Positions 9,297 to 25,074 of a DNA stretch of 64,000 bases are shown here, in pieces. How positions within the stretch are numbered: position 1 is the stretch's first letter; each line of letters opens with the position of its first letter. The stretch lies in NCBI RefSeq assembly GCF_900105355.1, contig NZ_FNSC01000001.1:4774001-4838000 (forward strand). The letters are read 5' to 3'. Both the position numbers and the translations under genes were made by a program. A model generated the notes under the pieces. It was not told the DNA's origin, made no database searches, and was given only the letters and a program-made list of their open reading frames with translations. The stretch comes from Pseudomonas anguilliseptica. Its GTDB lineage: Bacteria > Pseudomonadota > Gammaproteobacteria > Pseudomonadales > Pseudomonadaceae.

Positions 9297-10318
9297 TGCT
9301 CGTCTCCTGCAGCGAATAGCTGCTCGAAAGCCTGAGTTGTCTGTGTGACGAAAGCGTCACCTTCACGGGTCACGAAAAACGCCGCAATACCCATGCGCTC
9401 AGCAAATGCCAGGCCACGCTCAGTGCCCATCACCATTAGCACTGTAGACAAGCCATCGGCGCGCAAGGTCGATTTGTCCACCACGGTTACCGCTGCCAGC
9501 TTGTGCGTGATCGGCGCGCCGGTCAACGGATCGAGGGTGTGCGAATAACGCTGCCCTTCTTCCTCGAAGTAATTGCGGTAATCACCCGAGGTTGAAATGC
9601 CGTAACCATCCTCCGCCAGCACCCGCTGAGCGACTCGCTGACCGTCCTGCGGCGCCTCCAGGCCGATGCGCCAGGGCTGACCATCCGGCTTCTTGCCCGC
9701 AGCCTTGAGTTCACCAGTAGCCTCAACCATATAGCTGGTCACACCCAGCTCGTTGAAGCGCTGCACGATCTTGTCCACCGCATAACCGGCGGCAATGCTG
9801 TTGAAATCGACCTGAACATCAACTTCTTTACACAACTGCTGCCCATCACGACGCAGATGCTGCATGCCCACCCGCGCACGTGCGGCGGTCAGTTGCTCAG
9901 CGGTCGGCACCTTTTCGGCGCGCGCTTTGGGGCCGAAACCCCAGAGATTGAGCAGCGGTTCCAGGGTCAGATCGAATGCGCCCGCACTTTGCTCATGCAG
10001 CACACGCCCAGCCTCGACCAACTCCAGCACCCCAGCAGGCATTGCCTGACAGGCACCCGCCGGAGCCTGGTTGAATTGCTCGATTGCGGAATCATCGCGA
10101 TAGGTCGACAACTGTTGGTCAACCTCAGCCAGGATTGCATCGGTCTCGCGCTTGAGTAACTCAAGGCTCGGCGAATCCTTGCTGCGCACATATTTGACCG
10201 TGTAGGTGCTGCCCATGGTCGGGCCGCCAAACTCTTCTACACGCTCTGAAAACCAACAGCCCGTTAGGGCTGTCAGCAAGCTGACAGCGATAACGGGCCG
10301 AAGTAGCACATGGCTCAT
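9293..10318 (-). CDS. apbE: FAD:protein FMN transferase (ApbE), lipoprotein
   Basis: A 341-residue enzyme that transfers FMN from FAD to Thr in NqrB and NqrC. The signal peptide ends in the lipobox LLTALTGC, so it should be a periplasm-facing lipoprotein. FGGPTMGSTYTVKYV is the family start motif; the FAD and Mg2+ sites include DFNSIAAGYAVDKI and GEL, with YSHTLDPLTGAP and LRADGLSTVLMVMG near the C-terminus. I place the start at 10318 because it gives a proper signal peptide and lies 2 bp after nqrF. Its place in the nqr operon fits its substrates exactly. Confidence 0.94.
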   Translation of the reverse strand: MSHVLLRPVIAVSLLTALTGCWFSERVEEFGGPTMGSTYTVKYVRSKDSPSLELLKRETDAILAEVDQQLSTYRDDSAIEQFNQAPAGACQAMPAGVLELVEAGRVLHEQSAGAFDLTLEPLLNLWGFGPKARAEKVPTAEQLTAARARVGMQHLRRDGQQLCKEVDVQVDFNSIAAGYAVDKIVQRFNELGVTSYMVEATGELKAAGKKPDGQPWRIGLEAPQDGQRVAQRVLAEDGYGISTSGDYRNYFEEEGQRYSHTLDPLTGAPITHKLAAVTVVDKSTLRADGLSTVLMVMGTERGLAFAERMGIAAFFVTREGDAFVTQTTQAFEQLFAAGDEQ

Positions 10319-10320
10319 GC

Positions 10321-11547
10321 TTAACCGCCGAAGTCGTCGAGCAGGATGTTTTCCTCCTCCACACCCAGGTCGATCAGCATCTTGATCACGGCTGCGTTCA
10401 TCATGGGCGGGCCGCACATGTAGAACTCGCACTCTTCCGGAGCCGGATGGTCCTTCAGGTAGTTCTCGTACAGCACGTTGTGGATAAAGCCCTTGAGGCC
10501 AGTCCAGTTGTCTTCCAGTAGCGGATCAGACAAGGCCAGATGCCACTTGAAGTTGGGGTTCTCGGCCTGCAGCTGATCGTATTCTTCAACGTAGAAGGCT
10601 TCACGCATGGAGCGTGCACCGTACCAGAAGCTGATCTTGCGGGTCGACTTCAAGCGCTTGAGCTGGTCGAAGATGTGCGAACGCATCGGCGCCATACCGG
10701 CGCCACCACCGATAAACACCATCTCGGCATCGGTGTCCTTGGCGAAGAACTCACCAAACGGACCGTATACATCGATCTTGTCGCCCGGCTTGAGGCTGAA
10801 CACGTAGGAGCTCATCTTGCCTGGTGGCAGATCGTCCTTGCCCGGTGGCGGCGAAGCAATACGGATATTGAACTTCACCAGCCCCACTTCTTCCGGATAG
10901 TTGGCCATGGAGTAGGCACGGATCACAGTCTCTTCGACCTTGGACACGTACTTCCACTGGTTAAACTTGTCCCAGTCGCCGCGGTACTCTTCCTGAATAT
11001 CGAAGTCCTTGTAGTGCACTTCGTGCGGCGGGCATTCCAGCTGCACATAGCCACCGGCGCGGAAGTCGACGCTTTCGCCTTCCGGCAGTTTCAGCGTCAG
11101 CTCCTTGATGAAGGTGGCCACGTTGGGGTTGGACTCAACGGTGCACTCCCACTTCTTCACGCCGAACACTTCTTCCGGCACTTCGATCTTCATGTCCTGC
11201 TTGACCGGAGCCTGGCAGGACAGACGCCAGCCAGCCTTGGCTTCGCGACGAGTGAAGGCAGCCTCTTCAGTCGGCAGCATTTCGCCGCCACCGTGCTCGA
11301 CCACGCACTTGCACTGGGCGCAGGTACCGCCGCCACCGCATGCCGAAGACAGGAAGATATTGTTGGCCGCCAGTGTCTGCAGCAACTTGCCGCCAGCTGG
11401 CACCACGATGGTTTTTTCGCCGTTGATCTCGATGCTCACGTCACCGCTGGAAACCAGCTTGGCGCGCGCAGCGATAATGATCAGCACCAACGCCAGCACA
11501 ATGCCGGTGAACATGCCGATGGCGATGAAAATCTCGAAATTGATCAT
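10321..11547 (-). CDS. nqrF: Na+-translocating NADH:quinone reductase subunit F
   Basis: A 408-residue entry subunit that takes hydride from NADH. It has an N-terminal membrane anchor (residues 5-27) and a plant-type [2Fe-2S] domain with [15 protein letters not shown] and a fourth Cys in RLSCQAPV. The FAD-binding region contains [11 protein letters not shown], and the NADH domain has [14 protein letters not shown] and [12 protein letters not shown]. The C-terminus DDFGG is the conserved end of the subunit. Length is standard. It is the sixth gene of the operon. Confidence 0.97.
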   Translation of the reverse strand: MINFEIFIAIGMFTGIVLALVLIIIAARAKLVSSGDVSIEINGEKTIVVPAGGKLLQTLAANNIFLSSACGGGGTCAQCKCVVEHGGGEMLPTEEAAFTRREAKAGWRLSCQAPVKQDMKIEVPEEVFGVKKWECTVESNPNVATFIKELTLKLPEGESVDFRAGGYVQLECPPHEVHYKDFDIQEEYRGDWDKFNQWKYVSKVEETVIRAYSMANYPEEVGLVKFNIRIASPPPGKDDLPPGKMSSYVFSLKPGDKIDVYGPFGEFFAKDTDAEMVFIGGGAGMAPMRSHIFDQLKRLKSTRKISFWYGARSMREAFYVEEYDQLQAENPNFKWHLALSDPLLEDNWTGLKGFIHNVLYENYLKDHPAPEECEFYMCGPPMMNAAVIKMLIDLGVEEENILLDDFGG

Positions 11548-11562
11548 CTATTCATCCCTTCC

Positions 11563-12171
11563 TTACAACTGCACGCCGGAGAAGGACATGAAGCCCAGAG
11601 ACATCAGACCGATGGTAATAAAGGTGATGCCCAGTCCCTGCAGACCTTCAGGTACATCGCTGTACTTGAGCTTCTCGCGAATCCCCGCCAGCGCGGCAAT
11701 CGCCAGGGCCCAGGAAACACCGGCACCGACACCGTAAACAGTGCTTTCCGCCAGGTTGTAGTCACGCTCGACCATGAACAGCGAGCCACCCATGATGGCG
11801 CAGTTCACGGTGATCAACGGCAGAAATACGCCGAGGGCGTTGTACAGCGAGGGCACGTACTTATCCAGGGTCATCTCGAGGATCTGTACGATCGCCGCGA
11901 TCACGCCGATAAAGGTCAGCAGGCCAAGGAAGCTCAGGTCGACTTGTGGGTAACCGGCCCAGGCCAGTGCACCGTCCTTGAGCAGGTTGGTGTAGATCAG
12001 GTTGTTCACCGGCATGGTGATACCCAGCACCACCACTACGGCGATACCGAGACCAATGGCGGTTTCGACCTTCTTCGAGATGGCAATAAAGGTGCACATG
12101 CCGAGGAAGAACGCCAGGGCCATGTTCTCAACGAACACCGCACGGACGAACAGGCTGATGTAGTGCTCCAT
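11563..12171 (-). CDS. nqrE: Na+-translocating NADH:quinone reductase subunit E
   Basis: A 202-residue integral membrane subunit with six hydrophobic segments, homologous to NqrD and RnfA. Start [24 protein letters not shown] and the internal [11 protein letters not shown] are family signatures; the Cys in VNCAI is one of those ligating the intramembrane iron between NqrD and NqrE. It abuts nqrD (shared base at 12171) and is 15 bp from nqrF. Confidence 0.97.
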   Translation of the reverse strand: MEHYISLFVRAVFVENMALAFFLGMCTFIAISKKVETAIGLGIAVVVVLGITMPVNNLIYTNLLKDGALAWAGYPQVDLSFLGLLTFIGVIAAIVQILEMTLDKYVPSLYNALGVFLPLITVNCAIMGGSLFMVERDYNLAESTVYGVGAGVSWALAIAALAGIREKLKYSDVPEGLQGLGITFITIGLMSLGFMSFSGVQL

Positions 12172-12845
12172 TAGTAGGCCTCCTTATTGGATACCTGAGG
12201 CGCCATCTTGAAGCTCGGCTTCTCGATCTGGTCCTTTTTCCAGACACGAATACCCCAGATAAACAACCCGATCAGGAAGAACGCCGAAGGTGGCAGCAGC
12301 AGCATGCCGTTAGGCTGGTACCAGCCACCGTCGTTGACCACCGGGATGATCTCGTAGCCCATCAGTTTGCCCGCACCAAACAGTTCACGAATGATGCCCA
12401 GCACGATCAGAAAGGCGCTATAGCCCAGACCGTTACCAATACCGTCGAAGAACGACAGCACCGGCGGGTTCTGCATGGCAAAGGCTTCGGCACGGCCCAT
12501 CACGATGCAGTTGGTGATGATCAGACCAACGAACACCGAGAGCTGCTTGGACAGACTAAAGGCAAAGGCCTTGAGCACCTGATCCACCACGATTACCAGG
12601 GAAGCGATAATCACCATCTGCACGATCATGCGGATCGAACCGGGGATCTGGCTGCGGATCATCGAGATAAACAGGTTGGAGAACGCCGTGACCAGAGTCA
12701 GCGCGGCAGACATCACCAGCGCAGTTTTCAGGTTCGAGGTCACCGCCAGGGCAGAACAGATCCCGAGAATCTGCAAGCCAATCGGGTTGTTGTTGAAAAT
12801 CGGGTTAAGCAGGACTTCTTTAATAGTCGGCTGCGACATGATCAA
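12171..12845 (-). CDS. nqrD: Na+-translocating NADH:quinone reductase subunit D
   Basis: A 224-residue integral membrane subunit, paralogous to NqrE and RnfE. The conserved [24 protein letters not shown] at the N-terminus and [17 protein letters not shown] in the middle each carry a Cys proposed to bind the shared iron cofactor. Six membrane segments are visible. It overlaps nqrC by 4 bp and nqrE by 1 bp. Confidence 0.97.
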   Translation of the reverse strand: MIMSQPTIKEVLLNPIFNNNPIGLQILGICSALAVTSNLKTALVMSAALTLVTAFSNLFISMIRSQIPGSIRMIVQMVIIASLVIVVDQVLKAFAFSLSKQLSVFVGLIITNCIVMGRAEAFAMQNPPVLSFFDGIGNGLGYSAFLIVLGIIRELFGAGKLMGYEIIPVVNDGGWYQPNGMLLLPPSAFFLIGLFIWGIRVWKKDQIEKPSFKMAPQVSNKEAY

Positions 12846-13630
12846 GCCTCCCCTGCACGCAGGTTCGCGATAAACGGACCGAAGCCATTCTGGCCGAGCC
12901 AGAACTTCAGCAGGTTGTCCACACCAACGCTGGTCAGCGTAGCGCCTGCCAGGCCATCAACCTGATGCACGGCCTTGGCGCTCTGCGCATCGACACCACC
13001 CTTGACGATTTGCACGGCCAGTTTGCCGTCCTCATCGAACAGAGTTTTGCCCGGCCATTGGCCTTTCCACTTCGGATTGTCGACTTCGCCACCCAGGCCC
13101 GGCGTTTCGCCGTGCTGGTAGAAGCCCATGCCAACCACAGTATTCAGATCGCCCTTGACTGCGATAAAGCCATGCAGGGTCGACCACAGACCGTAACCAC
13201 GCACCGGCAGAATCAGGGTTTCAACCTGACCATCCTTCTCCACCACATACACGGTGCTGAAGCGTTCCTGGCGCTTGATCCCGGCGATGTCGTCGCTGCC
13301 CTTGAGCACGTCAGACATCTTAGGGTTCTTGGAGGCCTTCAACGGGTCAAAGGTGATCGGATCCTGAGCGTCGGAGAATTTACCGGTCTTCAGGTCCACC
13401 AGTTTGGCGCTGATGGTGCCTTTGAACATGTCTTTAACCTGGGCGCTGGACATGCTGGCATCGCCCAGACCAGCAATCGCCAGAATGCTGCGCTGCTTGT
13501 CCAGCAGACGGTTGTCCACCTGGGTCGGCTTCAGCGCCACGGCTGCACCGGCAACAAACACCGAGCACACCAGACAGACCAACAGGGCCACCACCAGCGT
13601 ACGGACGGTGGATTCTTTTTGACTAGACAT
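12842..13630 (-). CDS. nqrC: Na+-translocating NADH:quinone reductase subunit C
   Basis: A 262-residue subunit with one N-terminal helix (about residues 9-31) and a periplasmic FMN domain. The motif [13 protein letters not shown] contains the Thr to which ApbE attaches FMN. I place the start at the ATG at 13630, which overlaps nqrB by 8 bp. A longer frame adds 13 residues from inside nqrB that do not fit the family start. All neighbours are on the same transcript. Confidence 0.95.
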   Translation of the reverse strand: MSSQKESTVRTLVVALLVCLVCSVFVAGAAVALKPTQVDNRLLDKQRSILAIAGLGDASMSSAQVKDMFKGTISAKLVDLKTGKFSDAQDPITFDPLKASKNPKMSDVLKGSDDIAGIKRQERFSTVYVVEKDGQVETLILPVRGYGLWSTLHGFIAVKGDLNTVVGMGFYQHGETPGLGGEVDNPKWKGQWPGKTLFDEDGKLAVQIVKGGVDAQSAKAVHQVDGLAGATLTSVGVDNLLKFWLGQNGFGPFIANLRAGEA

Positions 13631-14834
13631 TGCGCGCCAGCCTCCGCTTGATATTGGCTTGAACGACAAAGTGGTCGATCAGCGGTGCGAACAGGTTGGC
13701 GAACAGAATCGCCAGCATCATACCTTCCGGGAAGGCCGGGTTGACCACGCGGATCAACACCACCATCACACCGATCAGCGCACCGAAAATCCACTTGCCG
13801 GTATTGGTCATGGACGCCGACACCGGGTCGGTGGCCATAAAGAACATACCGAAAGCAAAACCGCCCACCACCAGGTGCCAGTACCAGGGCATGGCAAACA
13901 TCGGGTTGGTGGTCGAACCGAGGGCGTTGAACAGCAGGCTCAGGCCAATCATGCCCAGCATCACACCGGCGACGATGCGCCAGGCGGCAATCTTGGTGAT
14001 CAAGAGCACCAGGCCGCCGATGGCGATGGCCAGGGTGCTGGTTTCGCCGAGCGAGCCGTGAATGGTGCCGACGAAGGCATCCATCCAGGTAATGCCGTTA
14101 TTGATCACGTTGTCGATGCCGCCGGAAGCCGCCAGGCTCAGCGAAGTGGCGCCGGCAAAGCCGTCCACTGCAGTCCACACCGCATCACCGGACATCTGCG
14201 CCGGGTAGGCGAAAAACAGGAAGGCACGACCGGTCAGCGCCGGGTTGAGGAAGTTCTTGCCGGTACCGCCAAACACTTCCTTGCCGATCACCACGCCGAA
14301 ACTGATCCCCAGGGCCACCTGCCACAGCGGAATGCTCGGCGGCAGAATCAGGGCAAAGAGTACGGATGTGACGAAAAAACCTTCGTTAACTTCATGCTTG
14401 CGGATCGAAGCGAACAGCACTTCCCAGAAGCCGCCGACGATAAACGCCGTGGCATACACCGGCAGAAAGTACGCCGCGCCCTGGATGAAGTTATCCCACA
14501 GGCTGTTGGGATCGAACCCGGCCAGCGAGCCGATCAGCGCAAAGCGCCAGCCTTCCTGGGCCGCCAGCAGCTCAGGGCTGTTAGCGAAGATCAGGTTGGC
14601 CTGATAACCGGTGTTCCACATCCCGAAAAACATCATCGGGAAGGTACACAGCCACACGGTGATCATCATGCGCTTGAGGTCGATGCCATCACGCACGTGA
14701 GCAGTGGTCTTGGTTACGCTGCCAGGGCGGTAGAAGAAAGTATCGACAGCTTCATAGAGGGCGTACCAGTTCTCGAACTTGCCGCCTTTTTCGAAGTTGT
14801 GCTCGACTTTATCGAGGAATGCACGAATACCCAT
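13623..14834 (-). CDS. nqrB: Na+-translocating NADH:quinone reductase subunit B
   Basis: A 403-residue membrane subunit with about ten helices that holds riboflavin and a covalent FMN and forms the Na+ path. The start [20 protein letters not shown] is typical, and [13 protein letters not shown] contains the ApbE target Thr. [23 protein letters not shown] is a conserved family stretch. The gap to nqrA is 3 bp. Confidence 0.97.
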   Translation of the reverse strand: MGIRAFLDKVEHNFEKGGKFENWYALYEAVDTFFYRPGSVTKTTAHVRDGIDLKRMMITVWLCTFPMMFFGMWNTGYQANLIFANSPELLAAQEGWRFALIGSLAGFDPNSLWDNFIQGAAYFLPVYATAFIVGGFWEVLFASIRKHEVNEGFFVTSVLFALILPPSIPLWQVALGISFGVVIGKEVFGGTGKNFLNPALTGRAFLFFAYPAQMSGDAVWTAVDGFAGATSLSLAASGGIDNVINNGITWMDAFVGTIHGSLGETSTLAIAIGGLVLLITKIAAWRIVAGVMLGMIGLSLLFNALGSTTNPMFAMPWYWHLVVGGFAFGMFFMATDPVSASMTNTGKWIFGALIGVMVVLIRVVNPAFPEGMMLAILFANLFAPLIDHFVVQANIKRRLARNV

Positions 14835-14837
14835 GAC

Positions 14838-16349
<1,512 letters not shown>

Positions 16350-16445
16350 TTATCCGGTTTAACGTAACAGAAGGCAACAGATGCCGGCTTGACTGCGAAG
16401 CCGCCGCGCGCGACATAAGACTAATAGACCAACCGGAGCCTCGCC

Positions 16446-17006
16446 ATGCGCCTGCTATTCGCGCTCACCACCCTACTGTTGCTGAGCAGCGAGTCATTCG
16501 CCAACAACCGCGAACGCCTGCAAGAAGCCAACTTCGCCGCCACTCACCAGCTCGAACAGAGCAGCCTGGAACGCAAGAACCAGAGTGTGCTGACCTACCT
16601 GTGGGCCGATGTCTACGCCGCTGCCTTCTATGCTCCAACCGAGGCCAGCGCCAGCCAGGCAGTCAGCAAGCCGCTCACACAGCGCCTGGAGCTCTACTAC
16701 TTCCGCAATATCGACAGCCAAGACGTGATCAAGGCAGCCTGGGTCACGCTCGAACGCCAGCACGATGCCGCCACACTGCAGCGCCTGCGGCCCGAGGTAG
16801 ATGCCCTGCATGCCACGTTCAGGGATATTCGTCCAGGCGACCGTTACGCCCTGAACTTCAACCAAGATAGCGGCCTGACCCTGGAAGTGAACGGCAAAGT
16901 CGCCTACACCAGTCAGAACCCGGCACTAGCCAAGGCCTACCTGGGCATCTGGCTCTCGCCCAACGGCCTGTCGGATAAGTTGCGCACCAGCCTGCTGGCC
17001 GATTAA
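16446..17006 (+). CDS. Exported chalcone isomerase-like protein
   Basis: A 186-residue protein with a signal peptide (cleavage probably after SFA, residue 19). The mature part carries SVLTYLWADVYAAAFYAP and LELYYFRNIDSQDVIKAAW, which fit the bacterial chalcone isomerase-like family (Chalcone_3 type). Bacterial members are periplasmic and of unknown reaction; flavonoid activity should not be assumed. It is divergent from nqrA and ends at a strong terminator before gap. Confidence 0.8.
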   Translation: MRLLFALTTLLLLSSESFANNRERLQEANFAATHQLEQSSLERKNQSVLTYLWADVYAAAFYAPTEASASQAVSKPLTQRLELYYFRNIDSQDVIKAAWVTLERQHDAATLQRLRPEVDALHATFRDIRPGDRYALNFNQDSGLTLEVNGKVAYTSQNPALAKAYLGIWLSPNGLSDKLRTSLLAD

Positions 17007-17026
17007 TTCCAGCGGTTTCAGACAAC

Positions 17027-17056
17027 AAAAACGGGAGCCGAAGCTCCCGTTTTTTT
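17027..17056. terminator. Bidirectional rho-independent terminator
   Basis: Stem ACGGGAGC/GCTCCCGT with a CGAA tetraloop and a T7 tail; A-rich on the other side. It sits between the convergent chalcone isomerase-like and gap genes. Confidence 0.93.
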
Positions 17057-17071
17057 ATGCATCACCTGCGC

Positions 17072-18538
17072 TTAGCGCGGGAAGGCTGGTGGGTTGACCC
17101 CGGCCATGTCTTCCATCACGCGAACCACCTGGCAGCTGTAACCGAACTCGTTGTCGTACCACACGTACAGCACAACGCGGTTGTCGTTGCAGATGGTGGC
17201 TTCAGCATCGACCACACCGGCATGGCGCGAGCCAACGAAGTCAGTGGACACCACTTCCTGCGACTGCACGAAGTCGATCTGCTTCTGCAGATCCGAGTGC
17301 ATGGCCATCTGGCGCAAGTACTCGTTGATCTCTTCACGGGTGGTGGCTTTCTCAAGATTGAGGTTGAGAATGGCCATCGACACGTTCGGCGTTGGTACGC
17401 GAATAGCGTTGCCGGTCAGCTTACCCTTCAGCACTGGCAGTGCCTTGGCAGCAGCAGTGGCAGCACCGGTTTCGGTGATCACCATGTTCAGCGGGGCGCT
17501 GCGGCCACGGCGGTCGCCTTTGTGGAAGTTGTCGATCAGGTTCTGGTCGTTGGTGTACGAGTGAACGGTTTCGACGTGACCGTTAACGATGCCGTACTGG
17601 TCATTGATCGCCTTGAGCACCGGCACGATGGCGTTGGTGGTGCAGGACGCAGCCGAGATGATCTTGTCATCCGGGGTGATCTCACCGTGGTTGATGCCGT
17701 GCACGATGTTCTTCAGCGCACCCTTGCCAGGTGCAGTGAGGACCACGCGATCAACGCCCGGGCAAGCCAGGTGCTGACCCAGGCCGTCGGCGTCACGCCA
17801 TACACCGGTGTTGTCCACCAGCAGCGCGTTCTTGATGCCGTACTGGGTGTAATCCACCTCGGCCGGCGATTTGGCGTAGATCACCTGAATCAGGTTGCCG
17901 TTGGCAGTCAGGGTGCTGTTTTCTTCGTCGATGGTGATGGTGCCATCGAACTTGCCATGCACCGAGTCGCGGCGCAGCAGGCTGGCGCGCTTGACCAGGT
18001 CATTGCTCGCCCCCTTGCGCACAACAATCGCGCGCAGACGCAGGCCGTCACCGCCACCGGTTTTCTCGATCAGGATGCGTGCCAGCAGACGACCGATACG
18101 ACCGAAGCCATACAGCACCACGTCGGTGCCTTCTCGGGCTTCACTGTTCTGCTTGCCAACCACTTCAACCAGTTCATCCTTGACGAACTGCTCGATGCTG
18201 CGGCCCTGGCCTTCGGCCTTGAACTTGCTGACCATCTTGCCCAGGTCCACCGAGGCGGCGCCCAGCTTGAGCTCGCTCATGGCCTTGAGCACTAGGAAGG
18301 TATCGTGCACCGACAATTCGCTGTCGCCAGTCAGGCGGTGACGTGCGAAGCGGTGGGCCTTGAGAATGTCGATCACCGAGCGGTTGATCAAACCACGGCC
18401 GTAGATCGAGGTGACCACGTTGTTGTTACGGTAGAGTTGGCCAATCATCGGAATCATCGCTTCCGCAAGGGCTTCTCGATCGATCCACTCACCGAGACAC
18501 TGGTCGGGCTTCTGAGTCACGGGCAGTACCTTCCACAT
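17072..18538 (-). CDS. Glyceraldehyde-3-phosphate dehydrogenase, N-terminally extended class
   Basis: A 488-residue enzyme. Residues 1-135 or so are an extra helical domain absent from ordinary GAPDH (about 335 residues). The Rossmann start VVLYGFGRIGRLLARIL follows, and the catalytic Cys lies in SAASCTTNAIVPVL with the His further on. This long class occurs in Pseudomonas beside a normal GapA and is often linked to the gluconeogenic direction; I cannot tell the direction from sequence. The ATG at 18538 (MWKVLPVTQKPDQCLGEWID) is the family start. It is divergent from mfd with 131 bp between. Confidence 0.93.
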   Translation of the reverse strand: MWKVLPVTQKPDQCLGEWIDREALAEAMIPMIGQLYRNNNVVTSIYGRGLINRSVIDILKAHRFARHRLTGDSELSVHDTFLVLKAMSELKLGAASVDLGKMVSKFKAEGQGRSIEQFVKDELVEVVGKQNSEAREGTDVVLYGFGRIGRLLARILIEKTGGGDGLRLRAIVVRKGASNDLVKRASLLRRDSVHGKFDGTITIDEENSTLTANGNLIQVIYAKSPAEVDYTQYGIKNALLVDNTGVWRDADGLGQHLACPGVDRVVLTAPGKGALKNIVHGINHGEITPDDKIISAASCTTNAIVPVLKAINDQYGIVNGHVETVHSYTNDQNLIDNFHKGDRRGRSAPLNMVITETGAATAAAKALPVLKGKLTGNAIRVPTPNVSMAILNLNLEKATTREEINEYLRQMAMHSDLQKQIDFVQSQEVVSTDFVGSRHAGVVDAEATICNDNRVVLYVWYDNEFGYSCQVVRVMEDMAGVNPPAFPR

Positions 18539-18669
18539 GTAGGGGCTGAAAAAAGGGGCTACATTATGACGGCGCAAGCAAGCATGAGCAATGCACGACT
18601 GTCGTAACTGACACCGCACATAAACGCCCGCTACAATCGCCGACCTTGTGCCATGACCGTGAGCCGCCC

Positions 18670-22122
<3,453 letters not shown>

Positions 22123-22133
22123 AGGACTGACCC

Positions 22134-22673
22134 ATGCGCGCACTTCGCACCCTGGCCCTGCTGCCGCTTCTCCTGCTGAGCCTGCTCAGCAGCACTGCCG
22201 CCCTGGCTGAAAGCCTGTATCAGGTTGAAGTCATCGTATTCCGCCAGGCCGTCACGCCGATTTCCGCCGGCCAGCTGCCGCCCGACAACTGGGCGCAGAA
22301 TGCGCTGCCCGTGGATGGCAGCAACAGTCGCAGCACCGCACTGAATGCCGAAGCCGGCAAACTCAACCCATCCAGCGGCTATCAGGTTTTACTGCACAAA
22401 GCCTGGCCCCAGAGTTTGGGCGAGTCGAGCAGCCGCGTCGCCATTAGCACCGGCAATGAGCAGTTCGGCCACTACCCCGTCGAAGGCACTATCAGCCTTA
22501 AAGCCGGCCGTGTAATCGAGCTGGACAGCGACATCTGGGTCAACCAGATCGACGCCAGCGGCATCCTCAACGACAGCGAGCGCATCAAACAAAGCAGCCG
22601 CCTGAAAAGCGGCGAGCTGACTTTTGTCGATAATGGCAGTCTGGGCATGCTGATTCGCGTCAGCCCGCTATAA
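22134..22673 (+). CDS. CsiV-family periplasmic protein
   Basis: A 179-residue exported protein with a long hydrophobic signal peptide (residues 5-23, cleavage near ALA). The mature start ESLYQVEVIVFRQ is the hallmark of the CsiV family, first known as a partner of the penicillin-binding-protein activator LpoA in Vibrio; the family is thought to bind peptidoglycan-related components. It forms an operon with mfd (11-bp gap) and ends at a terminator. The symbol csiV is not assigned because I infer the family from a short motif and from synteny. Confidence 0.78.
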   Translation: MRALRTLALLPLLLLSLLSSTAALAESLYQVEVIVFRQAVTPISAGQLPPDNWAQNALPVDGSNSRSTALNAEAGKLNPSSGYQVLLHKAWPQSLGESSSRVAISTGNEQFGHYPVEGTISLKAGRVIELDSDIWVNQIDASGILNDSERIKQSSRLKSGELTFVDNGSLGMLIRVSPL

Positions 22674-22684
22674 GAACACCGCCA

Positions 22685-22717
22685 CAAAAAAGGGCCGCAT
22701 TGCGCGGCCCTTTTTTT
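22685..22717. terminator. Bidirectional rho-independent terminator
   Basis: Stem AGGGCCGC/GCGGCCCT, loop ATTGC, with A6 before and T7 after. It lies between the csiV-type gene and the convergent phosphorylase gene. Confidence 0.93.
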
Positions 22718-22734
22718 ATTGCAGCAATGACCGT

Positions 22735-23475
<741 letters not shown>

Positions 23476-23482
23476 TTACTCC

Positions 23483-24481
23483 TCAGTCGATTAATTGCGC
23501 ATCGCGCAGGCTGCCAAGTGCCGCAAGCCAGCGCGGGTTCTGCCGATACTCAATACCCGGGAAGGCCTGCCGGCGCATCCGCGCTAGGCCTTGCGGCGGT
23601 TCCACCTTGAGTCGCTGCAAGGCGCTCAGGGCCAGTTCCGCCGCTGCCCGGTCATTACACACCAGGCCCATATCACAACCCGCTGCCAGCGCAGCCTCGA
23701 TACGGCAGGCCGCATCGCCGACCACATGGGCACCAGCCATGGACAGATCGTCACTGAAAATCACCCCATCAAAGGCCAGCTCGCCACGCAGAATGCCCTG
23801 CAGCCAGCGCCGGGAGAAGCCCGCAGGCTGACTGTCCACCTGAGGGTAGATCACATGGGCAGGCATCACTGCCGCCAACTGCCGACGCAGCTGAGCAAAC
23901 GGCTGCAAATCAACTGCACGAATCTGCTCCAAGCTGCGTTCATCGACTGGAATGGCCACATGTGAATCCGCCTCCGCCCAACCGTGCCCAGGGAAATGCT
24001 TGCCGGTGGCGGCCATGCCCGCTGCATTCATCCCACGGATAAACGCGCCGGCTAGCAAAGTCGCACGCTGCGCATCACCTTCGAAAGAACGGCTGCCAAC
24101 CACGGCGCTGCGCTGATGATCCAAGTCCAGCACAGGAGCAAAACTCAGGTCCAGACCTGCAGCCAGCACTTCGGTGGCCATGACCCAGCCGCACTGCTCA
24201 GCCAAATGCTCGGCATTGGCGTTATCGGCCAGCGCACGCATCGCCGGCAAGCGCACAAAGCCCTGACGCAGACGCTGCACACGCCCGCCTTCCTGATCCA
24301 CCGCCAGCAGCAGATCTGGCCGCACCGCACGAATCGCCGCAGACAGCTCGCGCACCTGGCGCGGATCTTCGATATTGCGCGCGAACAGGATCAACCCAGC
24401 CACCTGCGGCTGACGCAGGATCTGGCGATCCTCAGCAGTCAACCAGGTGCCGGCGATATCCAGCATCAATGAACCTTGCAT
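23483..24481 (-). CDS. nagZ: Beta-N-acetylhexosaminidase NagZ
   Basis: A 332-residue cytoplasmic glycoside hydrolase family 3 enzyme. It removes GlcNAc from 1,6-anhydro-muropeptides during cell-wall recycling, and so influences AmpR-dependent beta-lactamase induction. The substrate motif GKHFPGHGWAEADSHVAIP carries the catalytic His of DSH; FSDDLSMAGAH contains the nucleophile Asp. I chose the ATG at 24481 (MQGSLMLDI), the conserved start; a longer frame adds four residues. It lies in line with the YkuD gene upstream (21 bp) and the phosphorylase downstream. Confidence 0.95.
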   Translation of the reverse strand: MQGSLMLDIAGTWLTAEDRQILRQPQVAGLILFARNIEDPRQVRELSAAIRAVRPDLLLAVDQEGGRVQRLRQGFVRLPAMRALADNANAEHLAEQCGWVMATEVLAAGLDLSFAPVLDLDHQRSAVVGSRSFEGDAQRATLLAGAFIRGMNAAGMAATGKHFPGHGWAEADSHVAIPVDERSLEQIRAVDLQPFAQLRRQLAAVMPAHVIYPQVDSQPAGFSRRWLQGILRGELAFDGVIFSDDLSMAGAHVVGDAACRIEAALAAGCDMGLVCNDRAAAELALSALQRLKVEPPQGLARMRRQAFPGIEYRQNPRWLAALGSLRDAQLID

Positions 24482-24502
24482 GGGTAAACTCACAACTCGT
24501 CC

Positions 24503-25027
24503 TTAAATAAGAGGCGCAACTGCCCACTCAGGGCAAGCGGCTTCGTCAATCTGTACCGCACATTGAACCGGGACACGCGCAAAGAGTTCCAACAGATCGC
24601 TGTTGCGCAGACGCACACAGCCATGCGACAGCGCCACGCCCATAGGCTCGCTGTCCGGCGTACCGTGTATGTAGATATAGCGGCGAAAGGTATCGACAGC
24701 GCCCAGACGATTGCGTCCGGGCTCACAACCACTCAACCAGAGAATGCGCGTAAGAATCCAGTCACGGCCGGGGAATTGTGCATGCAACTCGGGCGACCAG
24801 ACCTCACCGGTCCAGCGCCGCCCGCGCAGTATGGCAGCGCTCGGCAAGCCCTCACCAATCTTTGCCCGCACTTGGTGCAAGCCACGCGGTGTACAGCCAG
24901 AACCATTGCGCTCGCCGGCGCCATTCAGCGCAGTAGAAACACTCAGACGCAGCTGCAGCTGCCCGTTGGCAAAGCCATACAGACACTGATCGGCGAGGGA
25001 GATGTGCAGATAATCGAGAGCAACCAT
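24503..25027 (-). CDS. YkuD-family (L,D-transpeptidase fold) protein without signal peptide
   Basis: A 174-residue single-domain YkuD protein. The active site is visible as HGTPDSEPMGVALSHGCVRLRNSD, with the catalytic Cys in SHGCVR and the two His residues. The first residues (MVALDYLHISLADQCLYGF) are already part of the YkuD beta-sheet, and no signal peptide or lipobox is present, so it should be cytoplasmic. Classical L,D-transpeptidases are exported. YkuD proteins that stay in the cytoplasm and trim recycled muropeptides as L,D-carboxypeptidases are known from Acinetobacter (ElsL), and the nagZ neighbour supports such a role. The activity itself is inferred. Confidence 0.85.
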   Translation of the reverse strand: MVALDYLHISLADQCLYGFANGQLQLRLSVSTALNGAGERNGSGCTPRGLHQVRAKIGEGLPSAAILRGRRWTGEVWSPELHAQFPGRDWILTRILWLSGCEPGRNRLGAVDTFRRYIYIHGTPDSEPMGVALSHGCVRLRNSDLLELFARVPVQCAVQIDEAACPEWAVAPLI

Positions 25028-25074
25028 GGGCGGCTAGCTTAGCGGATAGCATCCACCAAGCCCACCCGCCGAGG

